Below are positions 40,084 through 48,614 of a DNA stretch of 64,000 bases, piece after piece. The stretch lies in contig JADQCB010000016.1 in the NCBI GenBank assembly GCA_016278325.1, positions 62,001-126,000 of the forward strand, in the 5' to 3' direction. The notes beneath the pieces are model-generated. The model had not been told where the DNA came from, made no database searches, and saw nothing but the letters and a program-made list of their open reading frames with translations. The position numbers and the translations under genes are program-made. The stretch is from Actibacterium sp. Its GTDB lineage: Bacteria > Pseudomonadota > Alphaproteobacteria > Rhodobacterales > Rhodobacteraceae. Position 1 is the stretch's first letter; each line of letters starts with the position of its first letter.

Positions 40084-41757
40084 TCAGGCGATCATCTCGC
40101 CCAGGATCACGGCGGAAAGATCCAGGCTGGTATCCGCCGTCAATGTCAGGTCCAGGACCGAGTCATAGACCACGTTATCCGCGCCCAGCCCGGACAGATC
40201 CTGCGCCGGGTCGGGCAGCACCAGCTCGCCCGGCCCGGTCGCGTCCAGGCCCACGGCCTGTTTCAGGATTTCCAGCGCGTCGAACGAGGTGACCTTTCCG
40301 TTGCGATCCGCATCGGCGGCGATGAAGTCGAACCCGTCCGCCCCGTCGGTCAGCCCGACGGCCAGCTTCAGCGCGGCCAGCGCATCAGAGGCGTCGATGC
40401 CGTCGGTTGCCGGCGGCGGGCCGGCCAGGTCGAGCCTGCCGCTGGCGCCGTCCGCAAGGGTGAAGCCGAAGGCCCCGGTCGCGTCGCTTGTCGCCTGCGT
40501 GCTGCCACCGCCATCGAGGGCAAAGACCAGCGGCACATCGGCCAGCGGGGTGCCGTCGGGGGTGGTCAGCCTGCCCGTCAAGGCGACCTGGCCGGGGGCA
40601 GGAGGTTCGGGGGTCGAGGAGACAAGCGCGAAATTGGCCTCGGTCAGCGGCCCCATGGCGGCCGGAAAGATTTCCACCTTCGTGCCATCTGCCAGGTTAA
40701 GCCCCCAGCCGTTGGTATAGTCTCGGGTGATCGCCCCCATGACCTCGGCCAGCGTGGCAAAGCCTGAATCGACCAGTTCGACAACCTCGGTCGCAATGTC
40801 GAATTTCCGGATCTGGTCGGCGCCGTCGCCCGGCCCGATCACGAACCGGTCGCTTCCGCCCTCGCCGAAGATCTGGTCATCGCCGGCGCCGCCCACCAGC
40901 GTGTCGTCTCCGCCTGATCCCTGCAACTGGTCGTTGCCGCCCAGCCCCTCGATCCGGTCGGCCAGGATCGTGCCGAAGATCGTCTCGCCCCCGTCGGTGG
41001 CAATCGGCGGCGTGCTGCCCTTGGCGGTGAACCCGTCGGTCTGATAGCCGATATCGGCCAGCATCGCCAGGTCGAGATTGCTGGGCTCCGTGCGCGTCCC
41101 GGTGGTCGCGGTCGGGTCCATCAGCACGGTGCCACCATCGAAGCCGTCCTCGACATGGCTCACGTCGGGTTGCAACGGAACCGGGGCACCGCCATTCTCG
41201 GCCTGCGCGTTGACCCCGGTGAACATCCCATCCGGCGAGACCAGCGCATTGAAGGCCTTGGCGGTGCCGAAGCCCAGCACATGGCCGATCTCGTGCAGGG
41301 CGATGGTCAGGAAATCGTTCATCCCCGCCACCGCGCCATCCAGCGAAAAGCTCCAATCCGCGTTTTTCTCGAAACTGATGGTGCCGGCCCAGGGTTCGAA
41401 ATCGGTGACAGTCTGGCCGCGGAAATTGCCCGAAATGCGCTGGCTGAACACGTCACCCTCGGCGTCAACCCCGTCGAAACCGCCGATTCCCAGAGCGCCC
41501 GACAGCGACTCGGCGCCGACGAAGATCAGCAGATCGTCGATCGGGTTGGCCAGGGTGATCTGGCGCGAAGTGCCGTCGGCCGAGGGATCGTCGATGCTGA
41601 AGGTGGTTCCGGCCCGCACATCGACGAATTCGTCACCGATCAGCCCCTCCCATATCTTGGCGGCCTTTTCCAGCGCCGCGCGCCGGTCGGCGTGGGTGTT
41701 TTCGTCGAAGAAGCCGGTGCTGTCGAACCGGTAGTCGAACTCGATATTGAATGCCAT
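40084..41757 (-). CDS. Secreted metalloprotease-like protein with RTX repeats and dockerin-type domain
   Basis: 557 aa, acidic, without an N-terminal signal peptide. Residues 1-250 resemble a zinc metalloprotease: H155-E-I-G-H159 followed by VLGFGT, where the third position usual for metzincins is Thr. Three to four RTX nonapeptides (GGDDTLVGGAGDDQIFGEG, about 270-305) suggest calcium-dependent type I secretion. A carboxypeptidase-regulatory-like beta domain (about 390-445) and two dockerin-like calcium repeats (about 452-504) follow. No T1SS genes or cohesin lie in the window. Confidence 0.75.
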   Translation of the reverse strand: MAFNIEFDYRFDSTGFFDENTHADRRAALEKAAKIWEGLIGDEFVDVRAGTTFSIDDPSADGTSRQITLANPIDDLLIFVGAESLSGALGIGGFDGVDAEGDVFSQRISGNFRGQTVTDFEPWAGTISFEKNADWSFSLDGAVAGMNDFLTIALHEIGHVLGFGTAKAFNALVSPDGMFTGVNAQAENGGAPVPLQPDVSHVEDGFDGGTVLMDPTATTGTRTEPSNLDLAMLADIGYQTDGFTAKGSTPPIATDGGETIFGTILADRIEGLGGNDQLQGSGGDDTLVGGAGDDQIFGEGGSDRFVIGPGDGADQIRKFDIATEVVELVDSGFATLAEVMGAITRDYTNGWGLNLADGTKVEIFPAAMGPLTEANFALVSSTPEPPAPGQVALTGRLTTPDGTPLADVPLVFALDGGGSTQATSDATGAFGFTLADGASGRLDLAGPPPATDGIDASDALAALKLAVGLTDGADGFDFIAADADRNGKVTSFDALEILKQAVGLDATGPGELVLPDPAQDLSGLGADNVVYDSVLDLTLTADTSLDLSAVILGEMIA

Positions 41758-41808
41758 GGGCCGATCTCTCGCGCTGGTTACGGGGCTTTCGGGTCTGATG
41801 ATAGACGC

Positions 41809-42222
41809 ATGATCGGCGCGCTGTCACGCGGGTATGGCGCGTTTCCGCCGGGCGCGGGAGCGGCGCTGCGCCTGCAAAGCCACCACCACCGCGCCGAGCA
41901 CTGGATCGTGGTGCAGGGCACCGCAAAGGTGACGGTGGACGGAGAGGACAGACGGGTGACGGAAAACCAGGCGGTATTCATCCCGCTGGGCGCGGTGCAC
42001 CGGATGGAGAACTCCGGCAAGCTGCCCATGGTGCTGATCGAGGTGCAGACCGGCGGCTATCTGGGCGAGGACGACATCATCCGCTATGACGATGTCTATG
42101 CCCGTGGGCAGGGGGCCAGGGGCCGAGCGCGACAGATGGTCGCCGACCGTTCCCGCCCCGCGGTCGCCCGGCACAAGGCCCCGGCCGTGCATATCCGATC
42201 TCGCGGCGTCGATGGCCGATGA
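41809..42222 (+). CDS. Stand-alone cupin resembling the C-terminal domain of ManC
   Basis: 137 aa. The sequence SHHHRAEHWIVVQGTAKVTVDGEDRRVTENQAVFIPLGAVHRMEN is almost the textbook cupin domain at the C-terminus of bifunctional mannose-6-phosphate isomerase / mannose-1-phosphate guanylyltransferase. The nucleotidyltransferase half is missing. The metal-binding histidines are kept, so it may be an active small isomerase-type cupin. Alternatively it is a remnant of a longer gene. The last 25 residues are Arg-rich and unlike the family. It is divergent from the RTX gene; no SD is evident. Confidence 0.65.
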   Translation: MIGALSRGYGAFPPGAGAALRLQSHHHRAEHWIVVQGTAKVTVDGEDRRVTENQAVFIPLGAVHRMENSGKLPMVLIEVQTGGYLGEDDIIRYDDVYARGQGARGRARQMVADRSRPAVARHKAPAVHIRSRGVDGR

Positions 42223-42350
42223 CCCGGCATGCCCATGGCACCTCATCATCAACTGGTCACGCAGGGTCAACTCTTGGTGTGGAGAGTGCAGCCGACTGGA
42301 CGCAGATCGCATCCCCCCTTCACAAGGAAAGGGAAAAATCGGGATCTTTC

Positions 42351-42950
42351 ATGCCTCGGGACCAAACAGATGAATCGACGCTTGCGGCGGACCTTCGGTC
42401 CGGCGACGAGGCCGCGTTCTCGAAACTCTATTCGCGCCACACCCCGTCGATGATCCGCGTGGCTTCCACCATCGTGAACAGCCGTGCGACCGCCGAAGAG
42501 GTCACGCAGGACACCTGGATATCGGTCCTGAAAAACATCGGCGGCTTCGAGGGCCGGTCCTCGCTGGCCGGGTGGATCTTCACGATCCTGATCAACAAGG
42601 CGCGGAGCCGGGCGAAACGGGACGGGCGGTCGGTGTCCTTCGACGAGGGCGGAACCGAGAGCGATCTTTCCGCCGCTTTCGACGGCAAGGGGCGGTGGAA
42701 GGAAATGCCCGAACTCTGGGACGAAATCACACCCGAACGGATCGTCGCCGGGCGTCGCCTTGCCGATCACCTGGTCGCGGCCATAGAGGCGCTTCCGCCG
42801 GCACAGCGCGCGGTGATCGTGCTGCGGGTTCAGCAGGGTCTCGACCCTTCCGAGGTTTGCGCAATCCTCGGGGTGAGCGACGGCAACATGCGCGTGCTGT
42901 TGCATCGCGCGCGTCTGTCCCTGCGCGCCAGACTGGCGGAATTGGCATGA
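42351..42950 (+). CDS. ECF-type RNA polymerase sigma factor
   Basis: 199 aa. Region 2 is at DEAAFSKLYSRHTPSMIRVASTIVNSRATAEEVTQDTWISVLKNIGGFEGRSSLAGWIFTILINKARSR. Region 4 is at LPPAQRAVIVLRVQQGLDPSEVCAILGVSDGNMRVLLHRARLSLRARL. There is no region 3, so it belongs to the extracytoplasmic-function group. ATG 42351 is placed at the start of homology; the open frame extends 44 codons upstream. A zinc-finger anti-sigma gene follows after 112 bp. Its target promoters are probably those of the membrane-protein genes downstream. Confidence 0.9.
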   Translation: MPRDQTDESTLAADLRSGDEAAFSKLYSRHTPSMIRVASTIVNSRATAEEVTQDTWISVLKNIGGFEGRSSLAGWIFTILINKARSRAKRDGRSVSFDEGGTESDLSAAFDGKGRWKEMPELWDEITPERIVAGRRLADHLVAAIEALPPAQRAVIVLRVQQGLDPSEVCAILGVSDGNMRVLLHRARLSLRARLAELA

Positions 42951-43062
42951 CCCGCGGTGGCGCGACATTCCGCACGATCACGTTAACTTGTAGGGGCGCG
43001 CGTAACAAAGGCCTCTCGCGAAGGTCTTTCCAATGTGAGGATTTCGAAAGGACCGAACGGAA

Positions 43063-43317
43063 ATGCTGAGTTGCAAGGAAATCGCCGAGCGGTCCAGCGC
43101 CCTGATCGACGGGGAGCTGTCTGCCTGGAACGCGCTTCAGATCCGGGTGCATCTTGCGATGTGCAACGGCTGCAGCCGGTTCATCGCGCAGATGCGGATG
43201 ACGGATCAATTGACGGCGCAGGTCGCCCGGATCGACGAGCCGCTGCAGCACGAGGCCGAGGATGGCCGATTTGCCGAAATCCTTTCGATGCTTCGCAAAG
43301 ACCAACCGCGCCGCTGA
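43063..43317 (+). CDS. Zinc-finger anti-sigma factor
   Basis: 84 aa. An N-terminal Cys (MLSCKEIAERSSALIDGELS) and HLAMCNGCSRF form the zf-HC2 motif (H-x3-C-x2-C), the hallmark of ZAS-type anti-sigma factors that release their sigma when the zinc thiols are oxidised. There is no transmembrane segment, so it is soluble. Position after an ECF sigma gene supports the pairing. Redox sensing is typical of this class but inferred here. Confidence 0.82.
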   Translation: MLSCKEIAERSSALIDGELSAWNALQIRVHLAMCNGCSRFIAQMRMTDQLTAQVARIDEPLQHEAEDGRFAEILSMLRKDQPRR

Positions 43318-43344
43318 AGATCGGCGCAACCGAAAGGAAAGACC

Positions 43345-43782
43345 ATGAACAAGATTGCAACCGGTGCCATCGCCGGATTCGCCGCCACTGTCGTCCTCTC
43401 TTTGCTGATGATGGCCAAGGGAATGATGGGCGTCATGCCCGGGCTCGATGTGATCGCCATGCTGAGCGCGATGATGGGTGCCCCGGCCCTCATGGGCTGG
43501 GTCGCGCATTTCGCGATCGGCACCTTGGCCTGGGGGATCGGGTTCGCCGTGCTCTACGACATGATCCCGGGCGGCTCGGCCCTTGCCAGGGGAATTGTCT
43601 TCGGCATCGCGGCCTGGCTGGGCATGATGATCGCGGTGATGCCGATGGCCGGCGCAGGGTTCTTCGGTATGGCGATGGGAATGATGGCGCCGATAATGAC
43701 GCTGGTGCTGCATGTGATCTTTGGCGCCGTGCTGGGTCTGGTCTATCAGAACCTCATCGCATCCCGCCCCGCGCATGGCTGA
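43345..43782 (+). CDS. DUF6789 small membrane protein
   Basis: 145 aa, very hydrophobic and Met/Gly-rich, with about four transmembrane helices (GAIAGFAATVVLSLLMMAKG, GWVAHFAIGTLAWGIGFAVL and two more). Histidines in VAHFAIG and VLHVIFG lie within helices. The sequence matches my recollection of DUF6789 proteins, whose function is unknown. It starts 27 bp after the anti-sigma gene, with AAAGGAAAG upstream, and is probably part of the sigma operon. Confidence 0.75.
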   Translation: MNKIATGAIAGFAATVVLSLLMMAKGMMGVMPGLDVIAMLSAMMGAPALMGWVAHFAIGTLAWGIGFAVLYDMIPGGSALARGIVFGIAAWLGMMIAVMPMAGAGFFGMAMGMMAPIMTLVLHVIFGAVLGLVYQNLIASRPAHG

Positions 43783-43839
43783 TAACCGCATGGCAGCGGG
43801 GGTGCGCCCCGCTGTCCCATTCCTGCACCGGAGACCCCG

Positions 43840-44910
43840 ATGACCGATCCCGTCGATCACCCTGCGCGCAGGAAACCGCCCAAGCGGGTCAACCTCGCGC
43901 TGCAGGGGGGTGGCGCGCACGGGGCCTTTACCTGGGGGGTTCTCGACGCCCTTCTGCAAGATGCGCGGATCGAGATTGCCGCGATCTCGGGCACCTCTGC
44001 CGGGGCCATGAACGCGGTTGCGCTGGCGGATGGCTTTACCGCGCACGGGCCGGAGGGCGCGCGCGAAAAGCTGCACCACCTGTGGCAGTCGATCAGCGAC
44101 GCCGCGCGGCATTCGCCGATCCGGCGCGACCCGCTCGACGTGATGATGGGCACCTGGAACCTCGAACGATCCTGGGGCTATCAGGCGATGGACCTGATGA
44201 CGCGGCTTTTCTCGCCCTACCAGTTCAATCCCGTCGACATGAACCCGCTGCGCGATATCGTCGAGGCCTGCATCGACTTCGACCGGGTCCGGCATTGCGA
44301 CAGCATCCGGTTGTTCATTTCGGCCACGAATGTGGAAACCGGCCGCGTCAAGGTTTTCGACAGCCGCCGGCTGACGGTCGACATGGTGATGGCCTCGGCC
44401 TGCCTGCCGCATCTATTCCGCGCGGTCGTGATCGACGATGTGCCCTATTGGGACGGCGGCTACATGGGCAACCCGGCGCTTTTTCCGTTTCACACGGAAA
44501 GCGACAGCGCCGATACGATCGTCGTCCAGATCAACCCGGTCGAGCGGCGCGGCATCCCGCGCTCGGCGCATGACATCCAGAACCGGTTGAGCGAGATCAG
44601 CTTCAATTCGAGCCTTCTCAAGGAATTGCGCGCCATCGATTTCGTCGCAAGGCTCATCGACGAGGGCCGGCTGGACGAGGATCATTACCGCCGGGCACGG
44701 ATCCACATCATCCAGAACCAGGCCGCGCTCGCGCCGCTCGGGGCGTCATCGAAGATGAATGCCGAATGGGCCTTCCTGGTCCACCTGCGGGATCTTGGCC
44801 GGGAAACGGCGCAGGCCTGGCTTGCGCGCCATTACGACGATCTCGGCCAGCGCGGCACCGTCGATCTGCGCGCCATGTTCCAGGGCATAGGCCCGGAACA
44901 TCAGGGATAG
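43840..44910 (+). CDS. Patatin-like phospholipase
   Basis: 356 aa. The oxyanion loop LQGGGAHGAFTWGVLDAL, the nucleophile S53 in GTSAGAMNAV and the dyad Asp in VPYWDGGYMGNPALFPF are all present, so an active Ser-Asp acyl hydrolase is expected. RssA/YlbK-type proteins of this group are cytoplasmic or membrane-associated, and no signal peptide is visible. Lies 57 bp after the DUF6789 gene in the sigma-factor cluster. Membrane lipid turnover under stress is a plausible role (inference). Confidence 0.9.
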   Translation: MTDPVDHPARRKPPKRVNLALQGGGAHGAFTWGVLDALLQDARIEIAAISGTSAGAMNAVALADGFTAHGPEGAREKLHHLWQSISDAARHSPIRRDPLDVMMGTWNLERSWGYQAMDLMTRLFSPYQFNPVDMNPLRDIVEACIDFDRVRHCDSIRLFISATNVETGRVKVFDSRRLTVDMVMASACLPHLFRAVVIDDVPYWDGGYMGNPALFPFHTESDSADTIVVQINPVERRGIPRSAHDIQNRLSEISFNSSLLKELRAIDFVARLIDEGRLDEDHYRRARIHIIQNQAALAPLGASSKMNAEWAFLVHLRDLGRETAQAWLARHYDDLGQRGTVDLRAMFQGIGPEHQG

Positions 44911-44949
44911 GTCACGGGAAATGCCGGCCTCGCGGTGGCGGCGGCGCGG

Positions 44950-45636
44950 TCAGTCGAGATAGGCGCCGATGTCGATGTCGAACAGCCAGACCGCGAACGG
45001 AACCGGAGCCACCGCGACGAGGATCGTCAGGACCGTCTGCGCCGGAAGGAACAGGCGGCTCAGCCCCGCGGTGAACAGGATGCCGCCGCCACCGCCCAGA
45101 AACGCGCTGCCCGGCAGGTTCACCAGGATCGCGAGAAGCACATAGCGATAGCGCGTGGCCGCCGGCTGAAACCATGTCGGCAATCTTGCGCGCAAGGCCT
45201 CAAGGCGCTCGGCGCGCGAAAGCGGCTCGACCGCCTCGAGCAGCAGACAGGCCCTGACCAGGCGCAGGTCCTGGAAAACCCGGTGGAGCCGGGCGTAGGG
45301 CACCCATTCCCCCGCGACGTAAGCGAGCAACAGCCCTGCAACGGTCGAGATGTAAATGAACGGCGCGATCCATGATCCCTCCATCACCATGAGCGACAGG
45401 CCGATCTCGACGCCCGGCACGAAAGGCACCGAGATCAGCAGGGCATAGGCCAGAAGGAAGACGACCAGAATCCCGATGCGCAGCCGGTCGTCCGCGAACA
45501 GCGCAAGGCCCGTGACCCAGCCCATGAGCAGATGAATGCCATAGGCGACGAGAAGAATCGCAAAAAGCCGCAGCGCCACACGGCACGCGGCACAGCAACG
45601 GGCGCGCAGGGTCCTGTGGCCGGCGTCACACCGCAT
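44950..45636 (-). CDS. Integral membrane protein, possibly VTT/DedA-like
   Basis: 228 aa with about six hydrophobic helices. VPFVPGVEIGLSLM and ILVNLPGSAFLGGGGGILFTAGLSRLF recall the glycine-rich re-entrant loops of VTT (SNARE-associated Golgi/DedA) proteins, but the match is weak and I would not assign a function. The start is uncertain: ATG 45636 lacks a ribosome site. It is the only minus-strand gene inside the sigma-factor cluster. Confidence 0.65.
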   Translation of the reverse strand: MRCDAGHRTLRARCCAACRVALRLFAILLVAYGIHLLMGWVTGLALFADDRLRIGILVVFLLAYALLISVPFVPGVEIGLSLMVMEGSWIAPFIYISTVAGLLLAYVAGEWVPYARLHRVFQDLRLVRACLLLEAVEPLSRAERLEALRARLPTWFQPAATRYRYVLLAILVNLPGSAFLGGGGGILFTAGLSRLFLPAQTVLTILVAVAPVPFAVWLFDIDIGAYLD

Positions 45637-45896
45637 GCGGCGACCGGCGGCAGCTGTCGGTCGGCAGGGGATCGACCGGGCCGGTTTCAGACGGGCGGAT
45701 CGGCGCAGAGATCAAGCGTTTCATCGGCATTCCTTCAACCGGATCATCCTTCGCCGACGGGCGCCGGGTAAATCCGGAATCGCGAAAATCTCGCAGAGGT
45801 GATGGAGCCGCCACCATCACGGTCATGTGATCCTCGGCTCTGAAACGGATCCGGGCGCGGCGAGTCCTGTTGCAGTCATCAATGGGAGGACAACGC

Positions 45897-46448
45897 ATGA
45901 AAACGATCATAACCGCTGCAATCGCGGCCCTTGCCATCACCGGCGGGCAGGCAATGGCACAGGACGGCAAAATGCCCTTCGGCAGCAAGGATGACGTCGC
46001 CTATGCCGAGCTGATCTGGGATCTGATGGAGTCCGAGCGTCTGGTGGGGCAGGATATGCTCCGGTCCACGCCCTATGAGGGGACCGACCCACATGGAATG
46101 ATGCTCGAGACATTCTATTCCCAGGCAACGATCGACGGGCACACGGGCGATCTCATCGTGAAACGGAATTTCGGCCCCGCCGGCGTGACCAAGGACCAGG
46201 TGCTGGCCAGCCCGGACCAGCACCTTGCCGCGATCACCGTCATGTTCCGCCGTGAAGAAGGCTATGACCCGGAGGACAACAACTGGTTCTGGGTCAAGTA
46301 TCTGCCCGACGGCTCGCTCGACAAGACGCCGAACGGCATGCAGATGGCCGGCAAGGTGGCGAAGGGCATGGATACCGGCTGTATCGCCTGCCACAAGGCG
46401 GCCGCCGGCGACATGGTCTTCACCTCGGATCACCTGATCGCAGACTGA
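45897..46448 (+). CDS. Cytochrome P460 family protein
   Basis: 183 aa from ATG 45897, with GGGAGG about seven bases upstream. A signal peptide ends near GGQAMAQ. The C-terminal haem motif C-I-A-C-H in GMDTGCIACHKAAAGDMVFTSDHL, together with LIVKRNFGP and NNWFWVKYLPDG, matches periplasmic cytochrome P460-type c-haem proteins. Known members oxidise hydroxylamine/NO or bind NO and CO, but many are uncharacterised. It precedes a YeeE/YedE gene by 39 bp. Confidence 0.8.
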   Translation: MKTIITAAIAALAITGGQAMAQDGKMPFGSKDDVAYAELIWDLMESERLVGQDMLRSTPYEGTDPHGMMLETFYSQATIDGHTGDLIVKRNFGPAGVTKDQVLASPDQHLAAITVMFRREEGYDPEDNNWFWVKYLPDGSLDKTPNGMQMAGKVAKGMDTGCIACHKAAAGDMVFTSDHLIAD

Positions 46449-46487
46449 CCCCAGGGGACAGGTGATTCAACCCGCGCCGAAGTTCCG

Positions 46488-47474
46488 ATGTTTCCCCAGG
46501 TCGTCCTGCCTGCCCTGTTGGGCGTCCTGCTTGGAGCTTCGGCGCACCGGGCCGGCCTTTGCACCGTGAAAGCGGTCGCAGAGGTCATGACCACGCGGCA
46601 GGCGCATGTCCTTTGGTCCTTTCTCAAGGCCTCTTTCTGGACGCTCGGCTTCCTGTCCGTCGCGGCGCTGGCGGGCTTCGAGGCGGCCTTGTCGCCCCGG
46701 CCGCTGCTGGTCGCGGGGCTGCTGGGTGGCATCCTTTTCGGCATCGGGGCCGGGTTCAACGGGGCCTGCAGCCTTTCCACGCTGTCGCGCCTGGCCGAAG
46801 GGCATGGCGTGATGGTGCTCACCCTCGTCGGCTGGGGTGTTGGGCTTGTCGCGATGCGGCAGATCGCGCCGGCGCCGCATGATGTCCCGCGCGTCACGAT
46901 GTTTCCGGCCTGGCTGGTCCTGCCGGGGGTGGCCTGGATCGCCTGGGAAGGCGGACGCCTTGTTCGACTGGTGCGCCGACGCGGCCGGGCGATTCTGACC
47001 GACGGTTTCTGGCCGTTGTCGCTTGGCGTGTTTCTGATCGCCCTGGGCAATACCGGGCTTATGCTGATGGACCGTCCCTGGTCCTTCACCTCGACCGCGA
47101 TCTGCGCCACCGGTGCGGCCCGAATTGCGCCCTGCGCGCATCCGCTGACACTCTGGCTGGTCTCGGGCACGGCGATGGTGGCGATGATCGCCTCGGCCAT
47201 GTTGCGCCGCAGTTTCCGCCTGCGCCCGGTTCGATTGCAATCGGCCCTCCGGCGGCTCGGCGCGGGCAGCCTCATGGGGGCCGGGGCGGCGATGATCCCG
47301 GGCGGCAATGACGGGCTGATCCTGTTCGGGGTGCCATCGCTTTCGCCACATGCCCTGCCGTCCTGGTTCGGCATCGTCGCCGGGATCTGGATCGCGCTGA
47401 GCGTCATGCGGGCCCTCGGCCGGCAGGTACCGCCGATCCGATGCGAAAGCGACATCTGCCGCGTCGCGCCGTAA
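46488..47474 (+). CDS. YeeE/YedE (TsuA-like) transporter
   Basis: 328 aa with about nine transmembrane helices. The conserved Cys motifs of the family are present: HRAGLCTVKAVAEVM and GFNGACSLSTLSRLAEGH. Both are like those used by TsuA/YeeE to relay thiosulfate across the membrane by thiol interactions. A further region, STAICATGAARIAPCAHP, carries extra Cys. Import of thiosulfate or another sulfur compound is the likely role, though the substrate is not proven for most members. Confidence 0.85.
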   Translation: MFPQVVLPALLGVLLGASAHRAGLCTVKAVAEVMTTRQAHVLWSFLKASFWTLGFLSVAALAGFEAALSPRPLLVAGLLGGILFGIGAGFNGACSLSTLSRLAEGHGVMVLTLVGWGVGLVAMRQIAPAPHDVPRVTMFPAWLVLPGVAWIAWEGGRLVRLVRRRGRAILTDGFWPLSLGVFLIALGNTGLMLMDRPWSFTSTAICATGAARIAPCAHPLTLWLVSGTAMVAMIASAMLRRSFRLRPVRLQSALRRLGAGSLMGAGAAMIPGGNDGLILFGVPSLSPHALPSWFGIVAGIWIALSVMRALGRQVPPIRCESDICRVAP

Positions 47475-47530
47475 CGTCTCATGCGCCCGAGAGTCCTGTT
47501 TACATCGAACAACCGAAGGCGCGGGACAGG

Positions 47531-48448
47531 ATGGCGCAAGGGCAAGCATACGGGCTCGACGGGATGCTCGACCGCATCGGGCGACGGCTTGCCTCGAAAC
47601 TCGACCGGCCCTGTTCGGGTTACACGCCCTATACCCCGTCCGATTTCCCGACCCTGTGCCGCATCCTGCGCCCCGGCGATGTCCTCCTCGTCGAAGGAGG
47701 AGAGCGCATTTCCACCGCCATCAAGTATCTCACGCAATCGACCTGGTCGCATGCGGCGATGTATGTCGGGCCCCACCTGCCGGACCCCGAGGATGGCGCC
47801 GCGCGGCACGATCTTGTCGAGGTAAATCTTGCCGAGGGCTGCGTGTCGGTGCCCCTGTCGAAATATGCAAGCTACAACACCCGGATCTGCCGGCCCGCGG
47901 GCCTGAGCGAGGAAGATCGCGCCAGGGTCACGGCCTTCATGATCGCGCGGATCGGGCTCAGATACGACCTGCGCAACATCTTCGACCTGGTGCGCTATTT
48001 CTTTCCGACACCCCCGGTTCCGGTGCGGTGGCGGCGCCGGATGCTGGCTCTGGGGTCGGGCAATCCGACGCGGGCGATCTGTTCCTCGCTGATCGCCCGG
48101 GCCTTTCAGTCGGTGCGCTATCCGATCCTGCCCGACGTGACCACGGTGAAGATCCGCAGCGGATCGCGGCATGTGCGGGCAGAGATATTGCATATCCGGC
48201 ACCATTCGCTGTTCGTGCCGCGGGATTTCGACCTGTCGCCCTATTTCGAGATCGTGAAACCGCATCTGGCCGGCGGCTTCGATCATCGACGGCTGCACTG
48301 GGCCACGGCGGCGGGGGACATTTCCGCCGATCTGGCCGGGCTTCCCGCGCGTATGCCGCCGGGGCCGGTCGAGCCCGGCGAAACGGCAATGGCGGATTCG
48401 CCCGTCGATCATGGTGCGGGGTGCGGTGAAGCGGGCGGTCCGACGTGA
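47531..48448 (+). CDS. YiiX/YebB-like NlpC/P60 (permuted) cysteine hydrolase
   Basis: 305 aa from ATG 47531, after GGGACAGG. The permuted papain-like order is visible: His at H74 in QSTWSHAAMYVG, then Cys at C184 in RAICSSLIARAF, as in YiiX and LRAT-related proteins. GDVLLVEGGERISTAIKYLTQ is the entry strand. No signal peptide is seen. Family members cleave amide or ester bonds in peptides or lipids, and the substrate here is unknown. The last 40 residues are Pro/Gly-rich. Confidence 0.82.
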   Translation: MAQGQAYGLDGMLDRIGRRLASKLDRPCSGYTPYTPSDFPTLCRILRPGDVLLVEGGERISTAIKYLTQSTWSHAAMYVGPHLPDPEDGAARHDLVEVNLAEGCVSVPLSKYASYNTRICRPAGLSEEDRARVTAFMIARIGLRYDLRNIFDLVRYFFPTPPVPVRWRRRMLALGSGNPTRAICSSLIARAFQSVRYPILPDVTTVKIRSGSRHVRAEILHIRHHSLFVPRDFDLSPYFEIVKPHLAGGFDHRRLHWATAAGDISADLAGLPARMPPGPVEPGETAMADSPVDHGAGCGEAGGPT

Positions 48449-48567
48449 TCGCGGCCTTGACTTTCATCACGCCTGTCACCGAGGGCACGGTCGCGCGCGT
48501 CGATGCCCCGCCGTTCGATGCGGGCCGCAGCGTTCACGATATCCGGAGCGGTGTAACATGCGCGGGG

Positions 48568-48585
48568 CGAAACGGTATTGTTTCG
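48568..48585. promoter_or_regulatory. Short inverted repeat before the DUF3179 gene
   Basis: CGAAAC (48568-48573) and GTTTCG (48580-48585) are perfect 6-bp arms with a 6-bp spacer, 29 bp upstream of the DUF3179 start. It could be an operator. A related GAAACGG also occurs near 45843 upstream of the P460 gene, so a shared ECF -35-like element is another option. Weak evidence. Confidence 0.3.
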
Positions 48586-48614
48586 AAGATGCAGATGAAC
48601 GAGGCAATGCCGCG

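Noticed and set aside
45626-45724. A 32-codon minus-strand frame (MKRLISAPIRPSETG...) with AAGGAA upstream, overlapping the start of the VTT-like gene
   Set aside because: A ribosome site is present, but length and composition give no support; a leader peptide cannot be shown.
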